A stretch of DNA of 64,000 nt from Rhodospirillaceae bacterium (GTDB taxonomy: Bacteria > Pseudomonadota > Alphaproteobacteria > UBA6615). Position numbers and translations under genes: made by a program. A model generated the notes under the pieces. The model was given only the letters and a program-made list of their open reading frames with translations, searched no databases and was not told where the DNA came from. The DNA lies in NCBI GenBank assembly GCA_018702955.1, contig JABJEK010000078.1, positions 20,532-84,531 on the forward strand, read 5' to 3'. Within the stretch, counting starts at the first letter, position 1. Each line of letters opens with the position of its first letter. Of this stretch, positions 56,191 through 64,000 are shown piece after piece.

Positions 56191-56195
56191 GCGTT

Positions 56196-56408
56196 TTAGG
56201 GGGTCTGTTTCGGGTCTTTCGGGGCGGTGTCGTCATCTGGCCCATGGCCCGCCTCTTTGCCGAAACTCACCTTCCCCTGGAGATACAGGAAATAGAGGAA
56301 GAGCGCGGCGGCGATGACGATCCCGAACAATATGAATGAATCGTCGAGCCAGATTGCGATCAACGCGAGAACCGCAAACGTGATGCTCAGAGAAATTTTT
56401 GTGAACAT
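56196..56408 (-). CDS. Small two-helix membrane protein
   Basis: This 70-residue protein has two hydrophobic helices (about 4-20 and 26-44) and an acidic, Pro/Asp-rich soluble tail ending in PKDPKQTP. I do not recognise it. It lies 19 bases after the TPM-domain gene on the same strand and may belong to the same transcript. Its 3' end abuts a family A repeat. Confidence 0.55.
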   Translation of the reverse strand: MFTKISLSITFAVLALIAIWLDDSFILFGIVIAAALFLYFLYLQGKVSFGKEAGHGPDDDTAPKDPKQTP

Positions 56409-56427
56409 CCGGCCATACCCTCACAAG

Positions 56428-57054
56428 TTAACGAGCGCGTAACCTGCCACAAGGCCTGGGCCCGCGACCACATAGAACAAGAATGAGCGCCAGTACGCCG
56501 ACCGGCAGCAGCAACCGCTTGTCGATGAGGAGTTCCGAGAGGTGTCTGGTCTCGTCGGTCGCCTGATCCACCCCCTCCTCCAGCATCACGAACAATTCCC
56601 GCAGGCCTGTCTCCAGGCCGATGTCGAACTGCCCGGCACGAAACGCCGGCAGGATGACCCGCTGGACCATCTGGCTGGAGCGCACGTCGATCATCGTGCC
56701 GCGCACGGGTGGGCCGAACTCCATACGCACGCGACGTTCGGCTTCGGCCACGATCAGGATCGCGCTGTTGGGATATTTCGCGATGTTCCAGTGATGCGCG
56801 AGATCCGCGCCGTAGGCCTCGATCGACCGTCCGCCCAGGTTCGGGATCGTGGCGACGATGACACGCCCGCCCGTGTCGGTCTCATGTTGCTTGAGAATTG
56901 TCGTCAGGCGTTCTTTGTCGTCGGGGGTGAGCAGCCCGGCGGAATCAACCACCAGACCGGACAATGCCGGAAACGACGACTGCGCAAGACCTGCGCTCGC
57001 GCCGAGAAAGACGAATGCGGCGACCGCCGCGATATTTCGTAATCGTTTGAACAC
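56428..57054 (-). CDS. TPM-domain (YgcG-like) secreted protein
   Basis: This 208-residue protein starts at a GTG giving a signal peptide (FKRLRNIAAVAAFVFLGASAG). The TPM domain follows (about 35-165): GLVVDSAGLLTPDDKERL, VATIPNLGGRSIEAYG, and ILIVAEAERRVRMEFG. A C-terminal hydrophobic helix (about 180-200) would anchor it. TPM proteins are linked to membrane protein quality control and phosphatase-like folds. Longer upstream starts would overlap the preceding gene and are rejected. Confidence 0.82.
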   Translation of the reverse strand: MFKRLRNIAAVAAFVFLGASAGLAQSSFPALSGLVVDSAGLLTPDDKERLTTILKQHETDTGGRVIVATIPNLGGRSIEAYGADLAHHWNIAKYPNSAILIVAEAERRVRMEFGPPVRGTMIDVRSSQMVQRVILPAFRAGQFDIGLETGLRELFVMLEEGVDQATDETRHLSELLIDKRLLLPVGVLALILVLCGRGPRPCGRLRAR

Positions 57055-57065
57055 AACGGGTCCGG

Positions 57066-57497
57066 TTACATGTCTCCGCCGAGACCGCCGCCGATGCTGC
57101 CGCCGATATCGCCGCCGCTGTCGGCCCCGCCGACGCTGTCCAGATCGTACATATCGCCCGCGTGAGCCGGGTTCGGCGCGTCGAGTGTCATGGCGCCACC
57201 CAGCATGAAACCCGTCCAGAAGGTCAACTCGGCACCCCGGCCGTGCTGTTGCCCACGCAAGGCAAGCATCTCGTTCTCGACGGCGGTATTGGTGGCAGGC
57301 TTGTTGCCGGAACGGACACGCGACTGCACGAACAAGTGCATCTGATAACGCTGCCAGACATTGCGGATCCGCCAGGCGGTCAATGCGATGACAGCGCCGA
57401 TCAGAATCACAACCGAGACCAGGCCGGAATCGACCCTGTTCAGGACGGCCCAGATGACCACCAGCATAATCAAGCCTTCGAACAGTCGACGCAGCAT
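57066..57497 (-). CDS. Membrane protein with Gly-rich tail, partner of the TPM gene
   Basis: This 143-residue protein has two N-terminal helices (about 7-41), a basic cytoplasmic stretch with VWQRYQMHLFVQSRVR, and a low-complexity tail of Gly, Asp and Ser. Such Gly-rich tails end many TPM/YgcG-type membrane proteins, and the TPM-domain gene starts 11 bases downstream. The pair may be a split version of one two-domain protein; this is inference. Confidence 0.68.
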   Translation of the reverse strand: MLRRLFEGLIMLVVIWAVLNRVDSGLVSVVILIGAVIALTAWRIRNVWQRYQMHLFVQSRVRSGNKPATNTAVENEMLALRGQQHGRGAELTFWTGFMLGGAMTLDAPNPAHAGDMYDLDSVGGADSGGDIGGSIGGGLGGDM

Positions 57498-57533
57498 GCC
57501 TGCCTCCGGTTGTTACGAACGCTACCCTAACAC

Positions 57534-59270
57534 CTAAAGGTCGGCATAAACGTGGGTTTCGGCCTTGCCTCCCGGATGTGTGATCGCGCCGTAACGCGCA
57601 TCCCCCACCGTCTGGGCATACTTCCACAAGGTGCCCGACTGGTAGTTGTTCTCGTGGGGCTTCCAGTCTTTGCGCCGGGCTTCCAACTCATCATCTGACA
57701 GATCGACGGCCAACGTGCCCGCCTCGGCATCGATGATGATCGTGTCGCCGTCTTTCAGCAGGCCGATCGGGCCGCCGACGGCGGCCTCGGGGCCGACATG
57801 GCCGATGCAGAAGCCGCGCGTGCCGCCGGAGAAACGCCCGTCGGTGATCAGCGCCACCTTGTCGCCCATGCCCTGGCCGTAAAGCGCGCCCGTGGTGGAC
57901 AGCATCTCGCGCATGCCCGGGCCGCCCTTCGGTCCCTCGTTGCGGATGACCAGCACGTCGCCTTCCTCGTATTCCCGGTTGAGCACCGCCTGCAGGCAGT
58001 CTTCCTCACGCTCGAATACCCGCGCGGGCCCGGTGAACTGGATCTTCTCCAGCCCGGCGATCTTCACGATCGCACCCTGCGGGGCAAGATTGCCCATCAG
58101 GCCGACGACGCCGCCGGTGGTCGAGATCGGGTTGGTGATCGGCCGGACTACGTCCTGGTCTTTCGGCAGGGTCACGTCGGCATAGTTCTCGGCCAGGGTC
58201 TTGCCCGTGACCGTGATGCAATCGCCATGCATGAAGCCACCGTCTATCAGCTCCTTGATGACAAGGCCGACACCGCCGACGTCGAACATATCCTTGGCCA
58301 CGTATTTTCCGCCCGGCTTGAGGTCGGCGATATACGGCGTCTTGCGAAAAATCTCGCAGACATCCATCAGGTCAAAGTCGATGCCCGCCTCGGCCGCCAT
58401 GGCCGGCAGATGCAGGCCGGCATTGGTCGAGCCGCCGGTCGCCGCCACGATGGCAGCTGCGTTCTCGAACGCCTTGCGCGTGACGATATCGCGCGGGCGG
58501 AGCTGGGTCTTGATCAGGTCCATGACCGCCTTGCCGCTGGCGACCGCATATTCGTCGCGGGATTCATAGGGCGCAGGCGCACCCGCCGAATGAGGCAGCG
58601 CCAGACCGATGGCTTCAGACACGCACGCCATCGTGTTGGCCGTGAACTGGCCGCCGCACGCGCCCGCCGACGGGCAGGCTGCGCATTCGAGCTCAAGCAG
58701 ATCTTCGTCCGACATGGTGCCGGCCGCGTTGGCGCCCACGCCTTCGAACACGTCGATGATGGTGACGTCCTTGCCCTTGAACTTGCCCGGCAGGATCGAG
58801 CCGCCATACATGAACACGGACGGGATATTCAGGCGGATCATCGCCATCATCAGACCCGGGAGCGACTTGTCACAGCCCGCGAGGCCCACGAGCGCGTCAT
58901 AGGAATGGCCGCGCACGGTCAGCTCGGTCGAATCCGCGATCACCTCACGGCTGACGAGCGACGAGCGCATGCCGTCATGGCCCATGGCGATACCGTCGGT
59001 CACGGTGATGGTGGTGAACTCGCGCGGCGTGCCGCCCGCCTCGCGCACGCCCGCCTTGGCCGCCTGGGCCTGACGCGACAGGGCGATGTTGCACGGTGCG
59101 GCCTCGTTCCATGTGGTCACCACGCCGACGAAGGGTTGCTTGATCTCCTCGTCCGTCATGCCCATCGCGTAATAGAAGGCGCGATGCGGTGCGCTGGTGT
59201 TGCCGACCGAGACGTGGCGGCTCGGCAGTTTTGATTTGTCCCACTCGCCGCCGGGTGTGTTGCCGTCCAT
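57534..59270 (-). CDS. ilvD: Dihydroxy-acid dehydratase
   Basis: IlvD forms 2-oxo acids in valine, leucine and isoleucine synthesis using a Fe-S cluster and Mg. The 578-residue protein has [16 protein letters not shown] (cluster Cys), [16 protein letters not shown] with the second cluster region, and late [19 protein letters not shown]. Length is normal for the family. No other branched-chain amino-acid genes are nearby. Confidence 0.96.
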   Translation of the reverse strand: MDGNTPGGEWDKSKLPSRHVSVGNTSAPHRAFYYAMGMTDEEIKQPFVGVVTTWNEAAPCNIALSRQAQAAKAGVREAGGTPREFTTITVTDGIAMGHDGMRSSLVSREVIADSTELTVRGHSYDALVGLAGCDKSLPGLMMAMIRLNIPSVFMYGGSILPGKFKGKDVTIIDVFEGVGANAAGTMSDEDLLELECAACPSAGACGGQFTANTMACVSEAIGLALPHSAGAPAPYESRDEYAVASGKAVMDLIKTQLRPRDIVTRKAFENAAAIVAATGGSTNAGLHLPAMAAEAGIDFDLMDVCEIFRKTPYIADLKPGGKYVAKDMFDVGGVGLVIKELIDGGFMHGDCITVTGKTLAENYADVTLPKDQDVVRPITNPISTTGGVVGLMGNLAPQGAIVKIAGLEKIQFTGPARVFEREEDCLQAVLNREYEEGDVLVIRNEGPKGGPGMREMLSTTGALYGQGMGDKVALITDGRFSGGTRGFCIGHVGPEAAVGGPIGLLKDGDTIIIDAEAGTLAVDLSDDELEARRKDWKPHENNYQSGTLWKYAQTVGDARYGAITHPGGKAETHVYADL

Positions 59271-59386
59271 GACCTGTTTCCTTCGTCTGATGCGAGCCCG
59301 AGGCTCATAAATAATTGTTCGCCGCGGAGCATAACCGTGGCGGTGGAAACTGGCCAGTTTTGCGAACGTAGTATCGCGTCGAGCGC

Positions 59387-59454
59387 GGACGGGTCGCAGA
59401 CCCGCCCCTACGAGACGACCTCGAACCCTGTAGGGACGGGTTTCAAACCCGCCC
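59387..59454. repeat. REP/BIME-like element, family B, copy 3
   Basis: The two inverted hairpins are GGACGGGTCGCAGACCCGCC followed by CCTAC, and GTAGGGACGGG-TTTCAAA-CCCGCCC. Sequence of the stems differs from copies 1 and 2 but the GTAG foot and TTTCAAA loop are kept. It lies in the 243-base gap between the AhpD-like gene and the ilvD start, so it could affect the ilvD promoter region. Confidence 0.82.
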
Positions 59455-59513
59455 GGTGTCCCGAACTGTGGCGTAGATTCATTTCGAAAAGCCCAGGATG
59501 AGGTCTTCTGCCC

Positions 59514-60116
59514 CTACTCCGCCGCGTGCTTGCCGACGGTCCAGCCCTTGTCGCCCAGCAAACGCTCGCCGATGTCGCGCATATCATCTTCGAGCTCTGT
59601 CGCCATGCTGTCGTTCCAGCGGTTGAGGAAGCCGTAGAACGCGACGACCGCGTTGATCTCGACGACCTCGGCGTCGGTGAAATGCTCCCGAAGCCGCGCA
59701 ATATGGTCTTCGGTCACGAGGTTCGGGACCGACGCCGCACACTGGGCGAATTCCAGTGCTGCACGTTCCGCGTCGGAGAATATCGGGTTGGTCTCATATT
59801 CCCAGACCACCGCCACCTTGGCCTCGTCGGTGTCGTAGCCGGGGCGCATCGCGTTCGACGCCGTGTGGGACATGCAGTAGCTACAGCCGGCGGTCTTGCT
59901 GGCGATGTTGCCGACCAGCGCCTTCAGGCCAGGTGTCACGTTGCCATATTCCTTGAACGTGGCCGCGGCCAGCTCGACGAATGCTTTGAAGATCGGCGGC
60001 CGGTGGGCCATCGTCAGCTGGGCATTGGTGACGAACCCCATGCGATCGTCGGAACGCAGGAAGTATTCCTCCAGCTCGGGCAGGTCTTCGCGTTTCAGCG
60101 CGGGGATGTGCGGCAT
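59514..60116 (-). CDS. AhpD-like/carboxymuconolactone decarboxylase-family protein
   Basis: This 200-residue all-helical protein has the AhpD signature GCSYCMSHT, a redox CxxC with a following His (about residues 78-84), in a segment like that of alkylhydroperoxidase D. The rest fits the CMD family (FTDAEVVEINAVVAFYGFLNRW). It may act as a peroxidase or thiol-disulphide partner. It lies beside valS on the same strand. Confidence 0.85.
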   Translation of the reverse strand: MPHIPALKREDLPELEEYFLRSDDRMGFVTNAQLTMAHRPPIFKAFVELAAATFKEYGNVTPGLKALVGNIASKTAGCSYCMSHTASNAMRPGYDTDEAKVAVVWEYETNPIFSDAERAALEFAQCAASVPNLVTEDHIARLREHFTDAEVVEINAVVAFYGFLNRWNDSMATELEDDMRDIGERLLGDKGWTVGKHAAE

Positions 60117-60155
60117 CGATCAGGCTCCGGTCAGATACACCAAAGCCCAACCGTA

Positions 60156-62906
60156 TCAGGCAGCGCTCAAACGTTCGAGGGCGCCCTGGAGCTTCGTCTT
60201 GGCGTCATTGGCGTCGGCGCGGCGTTCATGCTGCTCGGCGACGACCGCTTCCGGCGCGTTGGCGAGGAACTTCTCGTTCGCCAGTTTCTTGTCGATGCCG
60301 GAGATATCCTTGTCGAGCTTGGCGATCTCCTTCGCCAGACGGTCGCGCTCCTCGCCCAGATCGATGATATCGGCCAGCGGTAATGCGAGTGTCGCCTCGT
60401 TGAGCACCATCTGGACCGCGCCCTCGGGAATGTCCGCATCCACCACAACATCTTCGAGACGCGCGAGGCGCAAAATCTGATCCCGGTGACGCCCAAGCCG
60501 CGCCTGGGTCTCGTCGGTTGCGTCGCGCAGGATCGCCGGGATCTTCGCTCCCGCCGGCACGTTCACTTCATTGCGGACCGTACGCACCTCGGTGATGAAC
60601 TGAACCGCCCAGTCGAGCTCGGCTTTGGCACCCGCGTCAACCGGCGCAATGTCGTCTGCCGGCCACGCCGCGTGGATCAGCATGCTGTCGTCATTGTCGA
60701 GATCATCGCCGAAATGCTGCCAGAGCTCTTCGGTGATGAACGGCATGAACGGATGCAGGATCCGGAGGATTTGCTGCAGCGTCCAGCCGGCCACGGCCCG
60801 GGTCTCGGCCTTGGCCTCCTCGTCGTCACCCTGGAAGACGGGTTTCGCGAATTCGACATACCAGTCACAGAATGTGTGCCAGGTGAACTGGTAGATCGCA
60901 CCCGCCGCCTGATCGAAGCGATACTCTTCGAGCGCCTTGGTCACGGCCGTCGTTGTTTCGGCCACACCGCCGATGATCCATTTGTTGAGCGTCAGCTCAA
61001 CCTTCGCCGGGTCGAAGTCCGGACCCGGTGCGGCGCATTCGTTCATCTGGCAGAAACGCGCGGCATTCCAGAGTTTTGTGCCGAAGTTCCGGTAGCCCTG
61101 CACGCGGTTGTTCGCCAGCTTGATGTCGCGGCCCATCGCCGCCATCGAGGTCAGCGTGAAGCGCAGCGCGTCCGCTCCGAACTCGTCGATCACGTCGAGC
61201 GGGTCCATGACGTTGCCCTTCGACTTGGACATCTTCGCGCCCTTCTCGTCGCGGACCAGCGCATGGATATAGACGTCGGCGAACGGGACCTCGTCCATGA
61301 AGTGCAATCCGAACATCATCATCCGGGCGACCCAGAAGAAAATGATGTCGAAGCCCGTGATCAGGACGCTCGTCGGGTAGTAACGCGCCACCTCCGGGGT
61401 CTCATCGGGCCAGCCGAGGGTCGAGAACGGCCACAGCGCCGACGAAAACCATGTGTCGAGTACATCCGGGTCGCGGGTGAGTGTGACCGCCTTGCCGTAA
61501 TGGGCCTCGGCGGCGGCGGCGGCAGCCTCTTCACTCTCGGCGACGAATATCTCGTCGTCCGGGCCATACCAGGCCGGGATCTGATGCCCCCACCAGAGCT
61601 GGCGCGAGATGCACCAGGGCTGAATATTTCGCAGCCACTCGAAATAGGTCTTGGACCAGTTCTCCGGCACGAACTTCGTGTCGCCCTTCTCGACCGCGGC
61701 GATGGCGGGTTTTGCGAGCGTCTCCGCATCCACATACCACTGGTCGGTGAGCCAGGGCTCGATCACGACGTCGGACCGGTCGCCGAACGGCACCATGTGC
61801 CGGTTCGCCTCGATCTCCGCGACCAGACCACGTGCTTCCATCTCAGCGACGATCTTCTCGCGCGCCTCAAAACGATCGAGCCCGTTATAGGCGGCGATTG
61901 CCGCATCCGGGTCACCCCAGTCCGAGGCAGCCGTATCGGTGCGGAACTCGTCCGTGTCGATGGCGACCATGGCCGAGGCATCCAACACGTTGATCATGCC
62001 AAGCCCGGCGCGGCGGCCGACCTCGAAATCGTTGAAGTCATGGGCCGGCGTGATCTTCACTGCACCCGAGCCCTGCTCCGGATCGGCATAGCTGTCGGCG
62101 ACGATTTTGATCTTGCGACCGGCGATCGGCAGGATCGCGTTCTTGCCGATGATGTCCTGGAAGCGTTCGTCGTCGGGATGCACCGCGACACCGGTGTCGC
62201 CCAGCATCGTTTCCGGGCGCGTCGTCGCCACGGTCACGAACCGATCGGGCTCGCCCTCGATGGGGTAGCGGAAATACCAGAGATGGCTGTCCACCTCCTT
62301 CTGCACGACTTCGAGATCCGAGATCGCCGTGTGGAGTTTCGGGTCCCAGTTTACGAGGCGCTTGTCCTTGAAGATGAGCCCATGGCCGTGCAGTTCGACG
62401 AACACCTTGAGGACGGCCTTCGACAGTCCCTCGTCCATCGTGAACCGCTCACGCGACCAGTCGCATGACGCGCCCATCCGCTTGAGCTGGTTGATGATCG
62501 TGCCACCGGACTCCTCTTTCCACGCCCAGACCTTATCGAGGAAATCCTCGCGCCCGATCAGGTTCTCGTTTTCATTCTCCAGGGCACGGCCGCGGTCGAG
62601 CCGGATGCCGTCCTCGGCAAGCTGACGCTCGACCAGCATCTGGGTCGCGATCCCGGCATGGTCGGTGCCCGGCTGCCACAAGGTGTCGTAACCCTGCATG
62701 CGCCGCCAGCGGACCAGCAGATCCTGCAACGTGTTGTTCAGGGCGTGGCCCATATGCAGGCTGCCCGTCACATTGGGCGGCGGAATGACGATGGTATAGG
62801 TCGCGTTGTCCGTGCGACCGCATGCGAACGCGCCGGCGGATTCCCAGCGGTCATAGAGGCGCGTCTCTATTTCGGCGGGCGCGTAGGTCTTTTCGAGATC
62901 GGTCAT
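60156..62906 (-). CDS. valS: Valyl-tRNA synthetase
   Basis: The 916-residue ValRS charges tRNA-Val and edits threonine. HIGH is in PPNVTGSLHMGHALNNTLQD and KMSKS is in GAKMSKSKGNVMDP. A large CP1 editing insertion (about 190-400) and an anticodon-binding domain are present, and a C-terminal coiled coil (about 860-915) ends the protein. The ATG at 62906 directly precedes TDLEKTYAPAE, which is preferred to an ATG 18 bases upstream. It is preceded by popZ, as in other alphaproteobacteria. Confidence 0.97.
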   Translation of the reverse strand: MTDLEKTYAPAEIETRLYDRWESAGAFACGRTDNATYTIVIPPPNVTGSLHMGHALNNTLQDLLVRWRRMQGYDTLWQPGTDHAGIATQMLVERQLAEDGIRLDRGRALENENENLIGREDFLDKVWAWKEESGGTIINQLKRMGASCDWSRERFTMDEGLSKAVLKVFVELHGHGLIFKDKRLVNWDPKLHTAISDLEVVQKEVDSHLWYFRYPIEGEPDRFVTVATTRPETMLGDTGVAVHPDDERFQDIIGKNAILPIAGRKIKIVADSYADPEQGSGAVKITPAHDFNDFEVGRRAGLGMINVLDASAMVAIDTDEFRTDTAASDWGDPDAAIAAYNGLDRFEAREKIVAEMEARGLVAEIEANRHMVPFGDRSDVVIEPWLTDQWYVDAETLAKPAIAAVEKGDTKFVPENWSKTYFEWLRNIQPWCISRQLWWGHQIPAWYGPDDEIFVAESEEAAAAAAEAHYGKAVTLTRDPDVLDTWFSSALWPFSTLGWPDETPEVARYYPTSVLITGFDIIFFWVARMMMFGLHFMDEVPFADVYIHALVRDEKGAKMSKSKGNVMDPLDVIDEFGADALRFTLTSMAAMGRDIKLANNRVQGYRNFGTKLWNAARFCQMNECAAPGPDFDPAKVELTLNKWIIGGVAETTTAVTKALEEYRFDQAAGAIYQFTWHTFCDWYVEFAKPVFQGDDEEAKAETRAVAGWTLQQILRILHPFMPFITEELWQHFGDDLDNDDSMLIHAAWPADDIAPVDAGAKAELDWAVQFITEVRTVRNEVNVPAGAKIPAILRDATDETQARLGRHRDQILRLARLEDVVVDADIPEGAVQMVLNEATLALPLADIIDLGEERDRLAKEIAKLDKDISGIDKKLANEKFLANAPEAVVAEQHERRADANDAKTKLQGALERLSAA

Positions 62907-63054
62907 GGTCACGTGACTTCGCATCGGTCGCGGCCGATCGCAATTGCGCGATCCGCACTGTTGTTAAGCGATGGCTGTTTAGCGAAGCATACGCGTCGCG
63001 GCTAGACCCTTCGGGCCACCAGCGACAACAAAACGGATTTATACGGAGACAGGC

Positions 63055-63645
63055 TTACTTGGCGCGCTTGGCGATACGCTCGACTTCTTCCTGAACAATA
63101 CGGTCAACAATCTCTGGCAAATTGTCGTCCAGCCACTCCTTGAGCACCGGTCGCAGAACATCCTTCACCAGCTGTTCAAGCGTCTGGTTGCCGTCGCCGA
63201 TGGCCGCGTTTGCGGCGAGCACGGCGGTCAGGCCGGACATCGCTGCCGCGCTGACTTCCTCGACTTCGTCGGACACAATCTTGTCCTCCGCGACAAGGAT
63301 TTCCTCGACCGGCTCGGGTTCCGGTTCTGGCTCGGGTTCCGGTTCTGGCTCGGGTTCCGGCTCTGGCTCGGGTTCCGGCTCTGGCTCGGGTTCCGCGACA
63401 TCCTCGTCTTCGATCACATCGGTCAGCTCGAGGATGTCGTCATCGATATCGTCCTCCGGCATTTCCTCGACCTCATCGGTGGCGTCGTCGTTCACCGCCT
63501 GTTCGGGCAGCTCTTCATCGCCGGAATCGGCGGCAGCATCCTCACCGTCGGACTCCTCATCGCCATCCTCCGAAATGATCCGGCGGATCGACGCGAGGAT
63601 TTCCTCCATCGACGGTTCTTGCTGATCGGCATTTGTATCGCTCAT
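63055..63645 (-). CDS. popZ: PopZ-like polar organising protein (DUF2497)
   Basis: PopZ forms a polar matrix that anchors the chromosome origin and signalling proteins in alphaproteobacteria. The 196-residue protein has the N-terminal EPSMEEILASIRRIISED motif and the C-terminal oligomerisation block LEQLVKDVLRPVLKEWLDDN, then LPEIVDRIVQEEVERIAKRA. The middle (about 18-115) is acidic and disordered, with about 14 consecutive Glu-Pro dipeptides encoded by 18-base repeats. It lies upstream of valS and downstream of the TolC-type gene. Confidence 0.92.
   Translation of the reverse strand: MSDTNADQQEPSMEEILASIRRIISEDGDEESDGEDAAADSGDEELPEQAVNDDATDEVEEMPEDDIDDDILELTDVIEDEDVAEPEPEPEPEPEPEPEPEPEPEPEPEPEPVEEILVAEDKIVSDEVEEVSAAAMSGLTAVLAANAAIGDGNQTLEQLVKDVLRPVLKEWLDDNLPEIVDRIVQEEVERIAKRAK
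63311..63394 (-). repeat. 18-base tandem repeat inside popZ
   Basis: The plus-strand unit GGCTCGGGTTCCGGTTCT is present in 4.7 copies, with T/C changes in the last two full units. It encodes the Glu-Pro run of PopZ on the minus strand. Being a multiple of three, copy-number change would keep the reading frame. Confidence 0.92.
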
Positions 63646-63764
63646 GGTCGCCTATGACCGCAGAAAATGGTTAATGACAACTAAACGCACACTAGAAATG
63701 CGAGCGAGTCTGGGCGAGTCAAAACCCGACATTCGAGGTGCTATTGCGTGTTGAGGGCGGATTA

Positions 63765-64000
63765 TCAGTTTCCGTCCAGGATGTCGGAGCCAAAGAGCCG
63801 GTCCTCGACGTCGCGGAAATTCCGTGTCGGATCATAGATCGCAACCGGCAAATCCAGATCTTCGGCAGTGAGCCGGCCGATTGCCTGAAGCAGTTGGTAG
63901 GCCGCAACGATCTGATCGCGCTGGGCGACGACGAGATCGACGCGTGAATCGAGAAGCTCCTGCTCTGCATCCAGCACGTCGAGAACGGTGCGCGAGCCGA
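63765..64000 (-). CDS. TolC-family outer-membrane efflux protein, 3' end
   Basis: Only the C-terminal part is in the window; the gene runs off the right edge. The visible protein begins SARTVLDVLDAEQELLDSR, continues LVVAQRDQIVAAYQLLQAIGRLTAEDL and ends LFGSDILDGN. The (S/T)VLDVLDAEQELL block is the conserved second-repeat helix of TolC trimers. It would export toxins or proteins with an inner-membrane pump. Order TolC, PopZ, ValS is typical of alphaproteobacteria. Confidence 0.88.
   Translation of the reverse strand, partial: GSRTVLDVLDAEQELLDSRVDLVVAQRDQIVAAYQLLQAIGRLTAEDLDLPVAIYDPTRNFRDVEDRLFGSDILDGN

Noticed and set aside
57055..57627. N-terminal extension of the TPM-domain gene
   Set aside because: It would overlap the whole preceding gene and place the signal peptide in the middle of the protein; the GTG at 57054 is a better start.
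57798..59234. 478-residue plus-strand frame opposite ilvD
   Set aside because: Antisense shadow of a clear ilvD; no motif and biased composition.
60486..62468. 660-residue plus-strand frame opposite valS
   Set aside because: Antisense shadow of valS, rich in Arg, His and Asp, with no family pattern.
63311..63394. Possible CRISPR-like array
   Set aside because: The 18-base units are directly adjacent without spacers and encode a Glu-Pro run in popZ.

Overview
The window looks like chromosomal DNA of a GC-rich alphaproteobacterium. The evidence is a PopZ-type polar organiser beside valS and a TolC-type gene, a gyrA-coaD-cyclophilin run, folate-dependent trmFO, an ErpA-type protein, and a long housekeeping block (dgt, argS, SPOR protein, nagZ, scpA/scpB, tatABC, serS, surE, pcm, NlpD-like, yajC, secD, secF, Mth938-like protein, phytoene-synthase-like protein) in an order I associate with that class. 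I cannot assign a genus. No phage, insertion sequence, CRISPR array or plasmid function is visible. One tRNA gene (Lys, anticodon TTT) is present and there are no rRNA genes.

Layout. 1-8.3 kb: short, mostly unrelated genes (alpha/beta hydrolase, DUF4126 and VanZ-like membrane proteins, Asp/Glu-racemase-like protein, NeuD/PglD-type acetyltransferase, MFS transporter, DEAD-box helicase). 8.3-11.5 kb: a tightly overlapping three-gene operon of a beta-hydroxyacid dehydrogenase, an APH-fold kinase and a divergent enolase whose active site is altered. 11.5-22.6 kb: tRNA-Lys, cyclophilin, coaD, gyrA, two NfeD-type proteins with an SPFH protein, ssb, an amidohydrolase and uvrA. 22.6-31.5 kb: accessory metabolism (two DUF1330 genes flanked by palindromic repeats, a flavin monooxygenase, trmFO with a methyltransferase and two glyoxalase-fold genes, an IclR/cupin divergon with a clear operator, and a PuuD-like membrane protein preceded by a 31-residue membrane peptide). 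31.5-50 kb: the housekeeping block for protein export, chromosome segregation, cell-wall turnover and aminoacylation. 50-57.5 kb: erpA, a secreted hydrolase, xth, then an amplified accessory cluster with two paralogous Fe(II)/2-oxoglutarate-type oxygenases and three paralogous NIPSNAP proteins, the latter separated by REP-like elements. 57.5-64 kb: ilvD, an AhpD-like protein, valS, popZ and the 3' end of a TolC-type gene.

The strongest candidates for undescribed biology are (i) the dehydrogenase-kinase-enolase-like operon. It mirrors tartronate semialdehyde reductase, glycerate 2-kinase and enolase, but uses an APH-fold kinase and an enolase lacking a conserved active-site His. (ii) The other is the oxygenase/NIPSNAP cluster. 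Two families of bipartite palindromic repeats (three copies each) resemble REP/BIME elements. One family sits exactly in the NIPSNAP intergenic gaps, where it could act as an attenuator. All functional assignments rest on motif and family recognition by eye; no database search was run.
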